Below, piece after piece: positions 7,861-15,020 of a stretch of DNA of 16,328 nucleotides (position 1 is its first letter; each line of letters begins with the position of its first letter). The stretch is taken from NCBI GenBank assembly GCA_029974875.1, contig JARKQP010000281.1, positions 1-16,328 on the forward strand, in the 5' to 3' direction. The notes below the pieces were generated by a model, which searched no databases, had not been told where the DNA came from, and saw only the letters and a program-made list of their open reading frames with translations. This stretch comes from Mobilitalea sp. GTDB taxonomy: Bacteria > Bacillota_A > Clostridia > Lachnospirales > Lachnospiraceae. A program made the translations under genes and the position numbers.

Positions 7861-8945
7861 ATGGCCGCTCCTTTCTTCCGGTAGGTCAGTGCCAGAAAGA
7901 CCGGAACGCCGATTGCGGATACCAGTGCACCCACAGGCGTATCAAAGGGGGCGTGTATCGTGCGGGCTGCAATATCGGCAAGCACCAGCAGTATCGCACC
8001 CAAAAGCGCCGATACGGGCAATAGCCTGCGATAATCCGTTCCTACCAGCAGCCGGGAGGAATGGGGCACAATCAACCCCAAAAAGGAAATCCCACCAACC
8101 AGCGATACGCTGGCGCCTGCCAGGACAAGGACAACTAAGGTTCCAGCCAGACGCACCCTTCCCACATCCAGCCCAAGTCCTGCAGCGCTTTCTTCCCCCA
8201 ACGCCAATACGGACAGCTTTTTTGAAAGGAAGAGGCCGGCAACGGCCGCACCCAGGATCCAGGGCATAGTGATGGCCAGCTGCGGCCAGGCAATGCCGGA
8301 CAGACTGCCTGCCGTCCAGAAGGAAAGCTCCTTTGAAATGCCGAAGGTAAGTGATATCCCTTGGCTGAGGGCTGTTAACAGGGCCGAAACGGCTGAGCCC
8401 GCCAAGGCCAGACGGATAGCCCCTGACCTATGCTTGCCCATGCCCAGGCCATATACCAGCAGTACTGCCAGGGCAGCCCCGGCAAAAGCGGAAAATATCC
8501 TTCCAAAAGCCGGAAGTCCCGGCAAAAGAACCGCGGTGACCGCAACAAAAAACCCAGCCCCGGCGTTAATCCCTAAAAGTCCGGCATCCGCCAATGGATT
8601 TCTTGTAACGCCCTGCATAATAGCCCCGGCAAGGGCAAAGGCCGCCCCGGTAAAGCAGGCGGCCAATGCCCTTGGCATGCGCATCTCCAGCATAATCCTT
8701 CCGATTCCGGAAGGATCATCCGCATTGGCAAGGGCTTGAAGCAATATTTTAAGGTTCCCTCCCGCAACACCTACACTGACAGAAAGCAGGATGGATGACA
8801 GCAGGACAAGCGCCATCAAAATAATCGAAAATACATATCCGGCTTTTATGCGGCTCTGTCGCCGTAAGTCAGCTGTATCGGCAGGAAACTTCCCACTCCT
8901 GACCCTTTTGTCCTTAATCCACATTTGTATGGTTGATGACGGCAT
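7857..8945 (-). CDS. FecCD-family siderophore/heme ABC transporter permease (first)
   Basis: A FecCD permease of about 362 residues, partner of the next gene. It shows RMPRALAACFTGAAFALAG, NPLADAGLLGINAGAG, EESAAGLGLDVGRVR (coupling loop) and GGISFLGLIVPHSSRLLVG. The frame is open to a start at 9011, far inside the binding-protein gene. I chose the ATG at 8945 (32-nt overlap) because GGAG lies about 10 nt before it; the ATG at 8924 (11-nt overlap) is nearly as plausible but has no ribosome binding site. About 45 residues before the first helix are poorly conserved in character, so the start is uncertain while the family is not. Confidence 0.93.
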   Translation of the reverse strand: MPSSTIQMWIKDKRVRSGKFPADTADLRRQSRIKAGYVFSIILMALVLLSSILLSVSVGVAGGNLKILLQALANADDPSGIGRIMLEMRMPRALAACFTGAAFALAGAIMQGVTRNPLADAGLLGINAGAGFFVAVTAVLLPGLPAFGRIFSAFAGAALAVLLVYGLGMGKHRSGAIRLALAGSAVSALLTALSQGISLTFGISKELSFWTAGSLSGIAWPQLAITMPWILGAAVAGLFLSKKLSVLALGEESAAGLGLDVGRVRLAGTLVVLVLAGASVSLVGGISFLGLIVPHSSRLLVGTDYRRLLPVSALLGAILLVLADIAARTIHAPFDTPVGALVSAIGVPVFLALTYRKKGAAI

Positions 8946-9915
8946 TCGCCATCTTCTCCATATAGAGTAATTTACCATTGGGCGTATAGGCCATATTGTA
9001 CTGTAGGTCATTTATCCCATAGTAGACATTACCGCTTTGTACGGCCTTCAGGTTTTGCCAGGTTGGACTGTCCGCCGTGTCTCCAGGCTTTCCATCATCG
9101 CTGAAGTAAAAGATATGGTCTGCATCGATCTTTGAGAAGTACTCAGCATCTACAACCTCGCCCCAGACCTCCTCAGGCACACCCGCTGACGGCTTCAGTT
9201 CCAATTCGTTGAAGACAATATCGCCAGGGCCTGCTGTCCGGTAAACATAATAAGAACCAAAATGCACTGAGTTCGCCTCAAGCACCGCAAAGGATCCGTC
9301 ACCGACCGCTTCCTTTACCTGTGCGGCAAGCTCGGCAGCCTTTGCATCATAATCACTAAGCCATCCTGACACGACATCCTCCTTGCCAAACCATTCGCCC
9401 AGCTGCTGAAAACGTCCACGCCAATTCACAAAATTAATATCGTCATTTAACATCACCGTGGGTGCGATGGCTTTCAGCTGCTCATACACCTTCTCATGCC
9501 GGATATTCATAATGATGAGGTCAGGCTTTAATTCCGCAATTTTCTCCAGGTTCAGATCCATTGTTCCGGAATAGTTCCCGACGATCTCAACCTTATTCTC
9601 AGTAAAATAGTCCTGTAAGTAATCCGGCACCGTCACACCGTCAAACATGCTGGTATTGGCTGAGCCAATGAATCCAACCCCCATAATGATCAATTCATCT
9701 GCGGATCCAGAGACATCCACAATACGCTGGGGATCCGCCGGGATTTCCACCGCTCCCTTCATGTCTTCTACTGTTACCGTAGCGCCGTCCTGGCTTGTAG
9801 CCGTGGTGGGCTGAGCCTGCTTTCCAGCTTCCCCCTGGTTGCCTGGAGCAGCCGAGCAGGCAGCCAGGAATACCATAATAATGCAACAAATCGCAATAAT
9901 AAGTCTTTTTTTCAC
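8914..9915 (-). CDS. Iron-siderophore-type substrate-binding lipoprotein (FepB/FhuD-like)
   Basis: A periplasmic-binding-protein (PF01497) lipoprotein of about 333 residues that would capture the substrate outside the cell and hand it to the FecCD pair. It has a signal peptide with lipobox LAAC (Cys near residue 20) and a Thr/Gln-rich linker. The fold's conserved strings follow: IPADPQRIVDVSG, ELKPDLIIMN, the middle-helix piece WRGRFQQLGEWFGKED, and SPTWQNLKAVQSGNVYYG near the end. An ATG at 9921 touches AGGAGG with no spacer; the GTG at 9915 sits 6 nt from it and gives a typical MKKR-like lipoprotein N-terminus, so I prefer the GTG. It is first in a five-gene operon and lies behind a palindromic operator. 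Siderophore is the most likely ligand, heme possible. Confidence 0.93.
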   Translation of the reverse strand: MKKRLIIAICCIIMVFLAACSAAPGNQGEAGKQAQPTTATSQDGATVTVEDMKGAVEIPADPQRIVDVSGSADELIIMGVGFIGSANTSMFDGVTVPDYLQDYFTENKVEIVGNYSGTMDLNLEKIAELKPDLIIMNIRHEKVYEQLKAIAPTVMLNDDINFVNWRGRFQQLGEWFGKEDVVSGWLSDYDAKAAELAAQVKEAVGDGSFAVLEANSVHFGSYYVYRTAGPGDIVFNELELKPSAGVPEEVWGEVVDAEYFSKIDADHIFYFSDDGKPGDTADSPTWQNLKAVQSGNVYYGINDLQYNMAYTPNGKLLYMEKMANAVINHTNVD

Positions 9916-9955
9916 TTTCATCCTCCTGTTTGTGACAAAGTTTTATGTTTATTCA

Positions 9956-9971
9956 GTTAGCTTTAGCTAAC
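9956..9971. promoter_or_regulatory. Operator copy 1, GTTAG-N6-CTAAC palindrome (binding-protein operon)
   Basis: GTTAGCTTTAGCTAAC is a perfect 7-bp inverted repeat around TT. It lies 40 nt upstream of the binding-protein start. The same 16-nt architecture recurs at 10187, 12857 and 12936. I could not find a convincing -35/-10 pair on the minus strand around it. Confidence 0.75.
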
Positions 9972-10179
9972 CAAAATAAGCATAAGGAGTATAGGAGTAT
10001 TATTCTACCCCTGGAGGGATTATTTTTGTCCCGGGGCGGAGAGCCGCTGTGATGTCATGGCTTTAGACCGGAAAATTTCTTTTCATCGCGACCCGGAAAG
10101 GAGGTTGAAAAGGAATCCAAAGTATGAACACGATGCAAATATAAATATGATGCGATCAAAAGGAACCTTATACTATATA
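9972..10179. other. Intergenic regulatory region between divergent genes
   Basis: About 200 nt without a supported gene, between the operators of the two divergent transcripts. It contains an exact tandem 8-bp repeat, AGGAGTAT twice (9985-10000), and GCGG-AGAG-CCGC, a small hairpin. The AraC-type regulator most likely binds in this stretch, but no site can be named. Confidence 0.5.
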
Positions 10180-10208
10180 TTGACAGGTTAGTATTAACTA
10201 ACTATAAT
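10180..10208 (+). promoter_or_regulatory. Consensus sigma-A promoter of the AraC-family gene
   Basis: TTGACA (10180-10185), exactly 17 nt, then TATAAT (10203-10208): both hexamers are perfect. The spacer is filled by an operator palindrome (10187-10202). Transcription should start near 10215, leaving a leader of about 70 nt. A repressor on the palindrome would exclude RNA polymerase. Confidence 0.85.
10187..10202. promoter_or_regulatory. Operator copy 2, GTTAG-N6-CTAAC palindrome inside promoter spacer
   Basis: GTTAGTATTAACTAAC, arms GTTAGT/ACTAAC, occupies 16 of the 17 spacer bases between the -35 and -10 hexamers of the regulator promoter. The position is that of a classic repressor site. 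Confidence 0.78.
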
Positions 10209-10231
10209 AGATAAAAAGATTATTAGAATTC

Positions 10232-10268
10232 TACCGTCCCCATGCCCCTTTTCTGCACTGGGACGGTA
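10232..10268 (+). promoter_or_regulatory. Leader hairpin just before the AraC-family gene
   Basis: TACCGTCCC (10232-10240) and GGGACGGTA (10260-10268) form a perfect 9-bp GC-rich stem with a 19-nt loop. It ends 5 nt before the AAAGGA ribosome binding site. No U tract follows, so a terminator is unlikely; it may affect translation or mRNA stability, or be a DNA-level dyad. Confidence 0.6.
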
Positions 10269-10287
10269 AATATAAAGGATGGACAAA

Positions 10288-11211
10288 ATGTCTTACTTAC
10301 CGTTACAGTTTGAAGCTTCCGAGATTTTCCCCAATAAAAGCATAGCCCTGCGCCCTGACGTACATATCATGCTATCCACCGGCATCTTACAAAATAAACT
10401 CCAAAGAAAAGCCGGGACGACTGCTCCTATATTTGAACTGGCCTATAGCCGGAAAAATGCCGTCTGTGGGGAAGTAGGCCGGACATCTGTCGAGCTCCGG
10501 CCAGGATATGCGTCACTTGGCTTTTTGGGACAGGCCACCAGCCATTCCGAGTACAACAGCGGAGACGATATCCAGCTATACTCCATTTGGGTCAGCCCCT
10601 GTGCCTTTGATGGGTTTTGTGAAGCAGTCTCCAGAAAAAGCGGCCTGGGATTTCGCACCTTCCAGCAGGGCGCTTATTCCTGCTGCGATTTCAAAAGCGA
10701 TGTGCTGGAAGAGGGCATTCTAAGTAAGCTGGATTCCTGCTTTGCAAAGGGAACAGACAAGCTGAATAAGCTTTTACTGGAAAGCTATGTACTAGAGCTG
10801 CTTTCCATGAACCTGGAAAGGCTGTTCTGTAAGGATTGTCCTGGGAATGGCCTTATTGAAATGTCCAGGTCTGACATGGAACGGCTGTCCTATGCCCGTG
10901 AGGTATTGTTAAGCCGGTTGGAGTCCCCTCCCACCCTGCTCGAATTGTCACGTATGGTCCAGATGAATGATTATAAATTAAAGCGCTGTTTTAAGCTGTA
11001 TTTCGGGAAAACTGTCTATGAGTTTGTCCGTGAGCAGCGTTTGGAAAAAGCCTTCTCCTTGCTTCGGGGAGGGGATTATAATGTAAGCCAGACTGCCTTT
11101 GCGGTAGGGTATACGAATATAAGCCATTTCTCAGAGGCATTTCAAAAAAGGTTCGGAACAGCTCCTCGCGTCATTATGCAAGCCGGACGCCTTTACCGCA
11201 TAAAAAAGTAG
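10288..11211 (+). CDS. AraC-family transcriptional regulator, PchR/YbtA-like
   Basis: A DNA-binding protein of 307 residues. The C-terminal 100 residues hold the double helix-turn-helix: PPTLLELSRMVQMNDYKLKR then FGKTVYEFVREQRLEKA, followed by VSQTAFAVGYTNISHFSEAF and KRFGTAP. The NDYKLKR...FGKTVYEFV form is the one I associate with siderophore-responsive regulators (PchR, YbtA, AlcR), which bind the ferric siderophore and activate uptake genes. The N-terminal 200 residues are the presumed effector domain and lack clear motifs. I chose the ATG at 10288 because AAAGGA sits 8 nt upstream; the ATG at 10279 overlaps that site. It diverges from the transporter operon and has its own operator-controlled promoter. 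Function as activator of the operon is inference. Confidence 0.92.
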   Translation: MSYLPLQFEASEIFPNKSIALRPDVHIMLSTGILQNKLQRKAGTTAPIFELAYSRKNAVCGEVGRTSVELRPGYASLGFLGQATSHSEYNSGDDIQLYSIWVSPCAFDGFCEAVSRKSGLGFRTFQQGAYSCCDFKSDVLEEGILSKLDSCFAKGTDKLNKLLLESYVLELLSMNLERLFCKDCPGNGLIEMSRSDMERLSYAREVLLSRLESPPTLLELSRMVQMNDYKLKRCFKLYFGKTVYEFVREQRLEKAFSLLRGGDYNVSQTAFAVGYTNISHFSEAFQKRFGTAPRVIMQAGRLYRIKK

Positions 11212-11248
11212 AGCCTCAGAAAATCCTAGCCCTGGAAAAATATGGATT

Positions 11249-11281
11249 AAAAGGCCAGCACCCATAGAAAAGATGCTGGCC
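11249..11281 (-). terminator. Rho-independent terminator of the MATE gene
   Basis: GGCCAGCA (11253-11260) and TGCTGGCC (11274-11281) form a perfect 8-bp stem with a 13-nt loop. On the minus strand it is followed by TTTTAAT. It lies 10 nt past the MATE stop. It may also stop transcripts of the convergent AraC gene, although the plus side lacks a T run. Confidence 0.82.
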
Positions 11282-11290
11282 GGGAAAGAT

Positions 11291-12673
11291 TTAAGCTGCA
11301 ACTTTTACAGCCTTCCTATTTCTCATGCTGTTAAACTCCTTCTTCACCAATATCACCGTCCACAAAACGATAATGGTGTCAATCACAAGCGAGCCGTAGT
11401 ACACACCGCTTACTCCGACCACCCTCGGCAACAGCAGCATCACCGGCACATAAAACACAAACTGTCTTGCCATACCAATAATCATGGCCGGCTTCCCCTT
11501 ATCCACAGACGGAAATAATGTCATCGCCATGAAAATAAAGGACAGGGCCGGTAAAATAGCCATATATACCCTAAAGTATAGAAAATGTGTACCCGCAAAC
11601 ACCTGATCCTTCAACATCATGCCCAGAACCTGACCCGGTGCGATAAGAGATACAAACCAGAAGGGCAGTGTCAGTACCAGCGCCGCCACGGCAAAAATCT
11701 TATAAGAACGGATGACCCTGTCGTATTGCTTTGCGCCATAATTGATACCGATGACAGGCTGAAGGGCACGCATCAGACCAAAGATAGGTGTCAGCAGGAA
11801 CTGAAATACCCGGTAAACCACTCCGTAAAAAGCGACGTCCGCTGTTGTTCCATACCGTGCCAGCGCATTAAATACGACAATTCCTTGAATCAGGCTCATT
11901 ATGGACATCACCAGTGAGGACATCCCCAACCTCAAAACCGAGGAGGTAATTTTCTTATCTCCCTTCAGTGAGAGGAGCCTGGATTGGAAGGTAGCCTTGC
12001 CCCTGCCAAAATAGATCCAGCCCATCAACGTATAAGCAAACATCCCCACATTAGTTCCCCAAGCGGCACCCTCCACACCCATGTGGAAAAGTCCCATAAA
12101 AATGTAGTTAAAGAGGGCATTTATCCCAAGACCTACACCCATCATCCAGGCCGCCGTTTTCATCCGTCCCTCAGCCCGGATGATCATATTGCCGGCAAGT
12201 CCATAGATCCAGAAGAAAGCACCCACAGTGCAGGTTCTGAAGTAGCTGACGCCATAGGCAAGGGCTTCTCCTGTTCCTCCCATCATTGCGATAAGGGGCT
12301 CCGCAAAAACAAAGGCTATTATCATGTACAATACGGCGCAGAGAATGGACAGCCGGTTGACCACTCCCAGCAGCTGTTGCTGTGTCTGCTTATCCTTCGC
12401 ACCGAGTGCGATACTCAGCACTGACCCCGCGCCAACACCGATCAGAGAGCCAAAAGCGGTGCTGATCTGGGAAAGGGGATAGGCAAGTGAGACCCCTGCA
12501 AGGGCAATATCACCGACAAACTGTCCCACAAAGATAGCATCCAGTACAGAATTAAAGCCATACAGTACCATTGCCACTATGGCCGGCCACGAAAGCTGTG
12601 CCATGACCCTCCATAGCTCCCCGGTTAAGATAAATTGTTTTTGCTGTTCTTTGTCTGCTAATGCTCCACTCAT
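11291..12673 (-). CDS. MATE-family multidrug/metabolite efflux transporter
   Basis: A 460-residue protein with about twelve membrane helices in two similar halves, the usual size for a MATE antiporter (PF01554). Typical strings are LSWPAIVAMVLYGFNSVLDAIFVGQF in helix 1 (read in parts), SLAYPLSQISTAFGSLIGVGAGSVLS in helix 2 and LQPVIGINYGAKQYDRV at the start of the second half. The frame is open to a GTG at 12700, but GGGAGG lies 7 nt before the ATG at 12673, which I take as the start. Two copies of the GTTAG-N6-CTAAC operator lie upstream, so it probably shares control with the iron-type operon. Exported substrate is unknown: a siderophore, a flavin or a drug are options. It ends at a good terminator. 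Confidence 0.94.
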   Translation of the reverse strand: MSGALADKEQQKQFILTGELWRVMAQLSWPAIVAMVLYGFNSVLDAIFVGQFVGDIALAGVSLAYPLSQISTAFGSLIGVGAGSVLSIALGAKDKQTQQQLLGVVNRLSILCAVLYMIIAFVFAEPLIAMMGGTGEALAYGVSYFRTCTVGAFFWIYGLAGNMIIRAEGRMKTAAWMMGVGLGINALFNYIFMGLFHMGVEGAAWGTNVGMFAYTLMGWIYFGRGKATFQSRLLSLKGDKKITSSVLRLGMSSLVMSIMSLIQGIVVFNALARYGTTADVAFYGVVYRVFQFLLTPIFGLMRALQPVIGINYGAKQYDRVIRSYKIFAVAALVLTLPFWFVSLIAPGQVLGMMLKDQVFAGTHFLYFRVYMAILPALSFIFMAMTLFPSVDKGKPAMIIGMARQFVFYVPVMLLLPRVVGVSGVYYGSLVIDTIIVLWTVILVKKEFNSMRNRKAVKVAA

Positions 12674-12806
12674 ATCAATTCCTCCCTTAATTTTATTCAC
12701 TTATAATTCTAATCTTATTTGCTTAACCTTATTACCAAAGCACTTCATCCCAGGCTATCCCGCCGGAACCCCTTGGTTTGCGCCCCTTTCCCGGCCAAGC
12801 TTTTCT

Positions 12807-12836
12807 TTATGTAGCTCCCACATTCATGCTTGGCAT
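12807..12836 (-). CDS. Possible 9-codon leader peptide upstream of the MATE gene
   Basis: A strong AAAGGAGGG site is followed after 5 nt by ATG and the short frame MPSMNVGAT, then TAA. It lies between the proximal operator (12857) and the MATE start, 134 nt before that start. GCCAAGC (12794-12800) and GCTTGGC (12828-12834) could pair around it, and a GC-rich stretch follows at 12760-12800. No codon run points to amino-acid attenuation. It may be a true leader, a decayed gene start, or chance. Confidence 0.3.
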   Translation of the reverse strand: MPSMNVGAT

Positions 12837-12856
12837 AAATCCCTCCTTTATTTTTA

Positions 12857-12872
12857 GTTAGATACAACTAAC
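12857..12872. promoter_or_regulatory. Operator copy 3, GTTAG-N6-CTAAC (MATE upstream, proximal)
   Basis: GTTAGATACAACTAAC, 16 nt with five-base arms plus partial inner symmetry. It is 184 nt upstream of the MATE start and 10 nt before the AGGAGG of the small leader frame. Confidence 0.72.
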
Positions 12873-12935
12873 TTCATGCTAAAAAATAATTGATTTTGCT
12901 ATAATTATTTTTAACTCCATTATTTTTGCCATAAA

Positions 12936-12951
12936 GTTAGTTATAACTAAC
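12936..12951. promoter_or_regulatory. Operator copy 4, perfect 16-bp palindrome (MATE upstream, distal)
   Basis: GTTAGTTATAACTAAC is a fully perfect 16-bp palindrome and the best copy of the set. On the minus strand TTGTCA lies just upstream of it (12955-12960), which may be a -35, but a good -10 is missing at the right distance. Confidence 0.78.
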
Positions 12952-13116
12952 CATTTGACAAAATATATGGAGTCATTTGTTACAAAACAACTCCTTAGCT
13001 TCAAATAACAGTATTACATAACATTGCTATTTTATATCCCTGCCCTTAATTTGTCAATAGGCAATATAAACAACCATCAAGGAATAGCCTGGGCAAGGCT
13101 TATTGGCAATAAAGTA
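12952..13116. other. AT-rich intergenic stretch, no gene seen
   Basis: No supported gene or RNA was found here. It is AT-rich and lies upstream of the MATE regulatory sites and downstream of the DUF362 operon terminator. Confidence 0.5.
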
Positions 13117-13144
13117 AAGAAGCAAGGTATTTGCCTTGCTTCTT
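13117..13144 (-). terminator. Rho-independent terminator of the DUF362 operon (possibly two-way)
   Basis: AAGAAGCAAGG (13117-13127) and CCTTGCTTCTT (13134-13144) form a perfect 11-bp stem around a 6-nt loop. On the minus strand TTTACTTTATT follows; on the plus side TGTTAATT follows. It is about 155 nt past the DUF362 stop. Confidence 0.8.
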
Positions 13145-13300
13145 GTTAATTCGATTTAATTGTTTTCAAATGCGCGGATATGCTACTCAAAGCTGACCTC
13201 ACGAACCACCTCATGCAACATCCATATATAGACGAACAGGTCAGAAAAAATAGAATTCTTAACACCGTGGGGTTTCACACCATAGTCCAGAAAATAACCG
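13145..13300 (-). other. Long 3' region of the DUF362 gene; small unexplained open frame
   Basis: Between the DUF362 stop and its terminator, one minus-strand frame (about 13178-13318) stays open after an in-frame TAG and reads FIWIGRDGYFLDYGVK onward to VREVSFE. It has no ribosome binding site and I recognise no family. It could be a gene remnant; I do not call a gene. Confidence 0.3.
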
Positions 13301-14437
13301 TCACGCCCGATCCAGATAAACTAAATCATATTCCCTTTTCCCGATTCCTATCTTTTCAGCATGGGAGAGACAGGTCTTATACTCTGAATCCGGAGTGGAA
13401 TTGACAAAATGGTCATGGTGGTCATGAAAATTATCCCTTGACATATTATCACCCAGCTGGCTGTTCGGAAGCGGCTTTGCTTTCAGACAGGCATCCACAC
13501 AGGCCTGATCCAAGGCCAATGGGTCAAAGGATGCGAACATACCGAGATTAGGCAGGATCGGAGCATCATTTTCGCTATGGCAGTCACAGTTTGGCGATAC
13601 ATCAACTACCAATGAAATATGGAAATTAGGCCGTCCATCCAGCACTGCTTTCGCATATTCCGCCATACGGCAGTTCAACTCCTTTGGTGCCGCATAATTA
13701 GAAAAGACGATGGCATCAAAATTGCAGGCTCCGATACACCGTCCGCATCCAACGCAGTTGTCCATATTAATTGTCATTTTCTTCGTCTCCGGATTATATT
13801 CCAAAGCGTCATTTGCACATTCCCGCTGGCATCTGAGACATCCCCGGCAGGCCTCTTCGACAATCACCGGTTTTCCATTGATATGCTGGTCCTTCTTGCC
13901 TGCCCTTGAGCCACATCCCATTCCAATGTTTTTTATGGCACCACCAAAGCCCGTCATTTCATGGCCTTTAAAATGTGTTAGGCTGATAAAGACATCTGCA
14001 TCCATGATGGCGTGGCCAATCTTTGCTTCCTTAATATATTCCCCGCCTTCCACCGGAACCGCAATATCGTCGGTTCCTTTTAACCCATCGCCAATGATAA
14101 CAGGACATCCAACTGTTAATGGCGTAAATCCATTTTCCCAGGCACATTGGAGATGCTCTAATGCATTTTTTCTGCTTCCCGGGTATAGGGTGTTGCAGTC
14201 TGTCAGGAATGGCATACCACCCAGCTCTTTTACCACATCCGCTACCGCTTTCGCATAATTAGGCCTCAAAAAACCGAGATTGCCCAGCTCCCCAAAATGC
14301 AGCTTAATCGCTACGAACTTTTTGTCCATATCGACCTGGTCAATTCCAGCTTTCCATATTAATCTTTTTAATTTTGAAGGTAATCCCTCACCTAATTTTG
14401 TTCTAAAATCAGTAAAATACACTTTTGACTTTTCCAT
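13301..14437 (-). CDS. DUF362 domain protein with two 4Fe-4S ferredoxin motifs
   Basis: A 378-residue cytoplasmic iron-sulfur protein of the DUF362 family (PF04015), a normal length for this architecture. The N-terminal part reads VAIKLHFGELGNLGFLRP and LTDCNTLYPGSR, and GHEMTGFGGAIKNIGMGCGS precedes the ferredoxin part; these are the family's conserved strings. Two cysteine motifs follow: CRGCLRCQREC near residues 196-206 and CVGCGRCIGAC near 225-235, each fit for a 4Fe-4S cluster, then the C-terminal DUF362 part with NCDCHSEND. AAGGAGG precedes the ATG by 10 nt. It is third in an operon with a P-loop kinase (47 nt upstream) and an ECF S component. The biochemical role of this family is not known; electron transfer is likely. 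Confidence 0.92.
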   Translation of the reverse strand: MEKSKVYFTDFRTKLGEGLPSKLKRLIWKAGIDQVDMDKKFVAIKLHFGELGNLGFLRPNYAKAVADVVKELGGMPFLTDCNTLYPGSRKNALEHLQCAWENGFTPLTVGCPVIIGDGLKGTDDIAVPVEGGEYIKEAKIGHAIMDADVFISLTHFKGHEMTGFGGAIKNIGMGCGSRAGKKDQHINGKPVIVEEACRGCLRCQRECANDALEYNPETKKMTINMDNCVGCGRCIGACNFDAIVFSNYAAPKELNCRMAEYAKAVLDGRPNFHISLVVDVSPNCDCHSENDAPILPNLGMFASFDPLALDQACVDACLKAKPLPNSQLGDNMSRDNFHDHHDHFVNSTPDSEYKTCLSHAEKIGIGKREYDLVYLDRA

Positions 14438-14483
14438 TTAAAAAAATCCTCCTTAATTTATGATTAAAATATCAATTTCATTG

Positions 14484-15020
14484 TTAAATTTCATTGCGGA
14501 ATACCTCGTCACATTTTTGCTTTATTTTATACTCTTCGAGATACCGTTCTTCTGCCGGTATCCATTTATCGCGGAAATCTTTATAGGCTTCCGCCCCATT
14601 ACGGTTGATAATCCGGCGTATCTGCTCCTGCCCTGATATGTCTGCAAATATTTTATAGTCATATATCTGCTCAAACTGCGGAAGCATGGAATACGCTCCT
14701 TCAACAATAACCAACCGCTTATAAGGAACGGGGACAATTTCATCACAGCGTTGTGCTTTACAGTTGAATACCTGATAAGTAAACGGCCCACCGCTCTTCA
14801 AGCCTTTGATAACCTCTGCCTCAAAACGTTCGTAATGCAGGTTTACTCTTTCCCCGTCCCGCAGGGCAGCAGGAAGAAAAAAATGATCCATCCGTATGAC
14901 AGTGCCGTCAAACTTTAAAGCTAATTCATCAGCAATGGTAGACTTGCCGGCGGCACACCTACCATCGATGGCGACGATTATTCTCTTCTCATTTTGTAAT
15001 AATTCCGGTATTTTAAACAT
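14484..15020 (-). CDS. Uridine-kinase-like P-loop kinase
   Basis: A 178-residue kinase-like protein. The P-loop GRCAAGKST spans residues 20-28, followed by RMDHFFLP, which resembles the D-D-F-Y/F substrate segment of uridine kinases. Further on come VIVEGAYSM, the Walker-B-like strand of the family, and an Arg-rich lid region (EQIRRIINRNG). The length is shorter than classical uridine kinase (around 210). The ATG overlaps the end of the ECF S gene by 8 nt, so the two are co-translated. I infer that it phosphorylates, and so traps, whatever the S component brings in; a nucleoside or a vitamin with a free hydroxyl would fit. Exact substrate unknown. Confidence 0.85.
   Translation of the reverse strand: MFKIPELLQNEKRIIVAIDGRCAAGKSTIADELALKFDGTVIRMDHFFLPAALRDGERVNLHYERFEAEVIKGLKSGGPFTYQVFNCKAQRCDEIVPVPYKRLVIVEGAYSMLPQFEQIYDYKIFADISGQEQIRRIINRNGAEAYKDFRDKWIPAEERYLEEYKIKQKCDEVFRNEI

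Noticed and set aside
7844..8739. Long plus-strand open frames opposite the permease genes
   Set aside because: They are shadows of GC-richer FecCD coding sequence, with Pro/Arg/Ala-rich translations and no initiation signals.
10105..10191. 28-codon frame beginning TTG after AAAGGAGG
   Set aside because: The TTG touches the ribosome binding site with no spacer, the peptide resembles nothing, and the frame runs into the promoter and operator of the AraC gene.
12674..12856. Riboswitch upstream of the MATE gene
   Set aside because: No conserved core of a class I know was recognised; only short complementary segments are visible.
13180..13404. 74-codon plus-strand open frame across the DUF362 3' end
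   Set aside because: It overlaps a well-supported gene antisense, lacks a ribosome binding site and has no recognisable domain.
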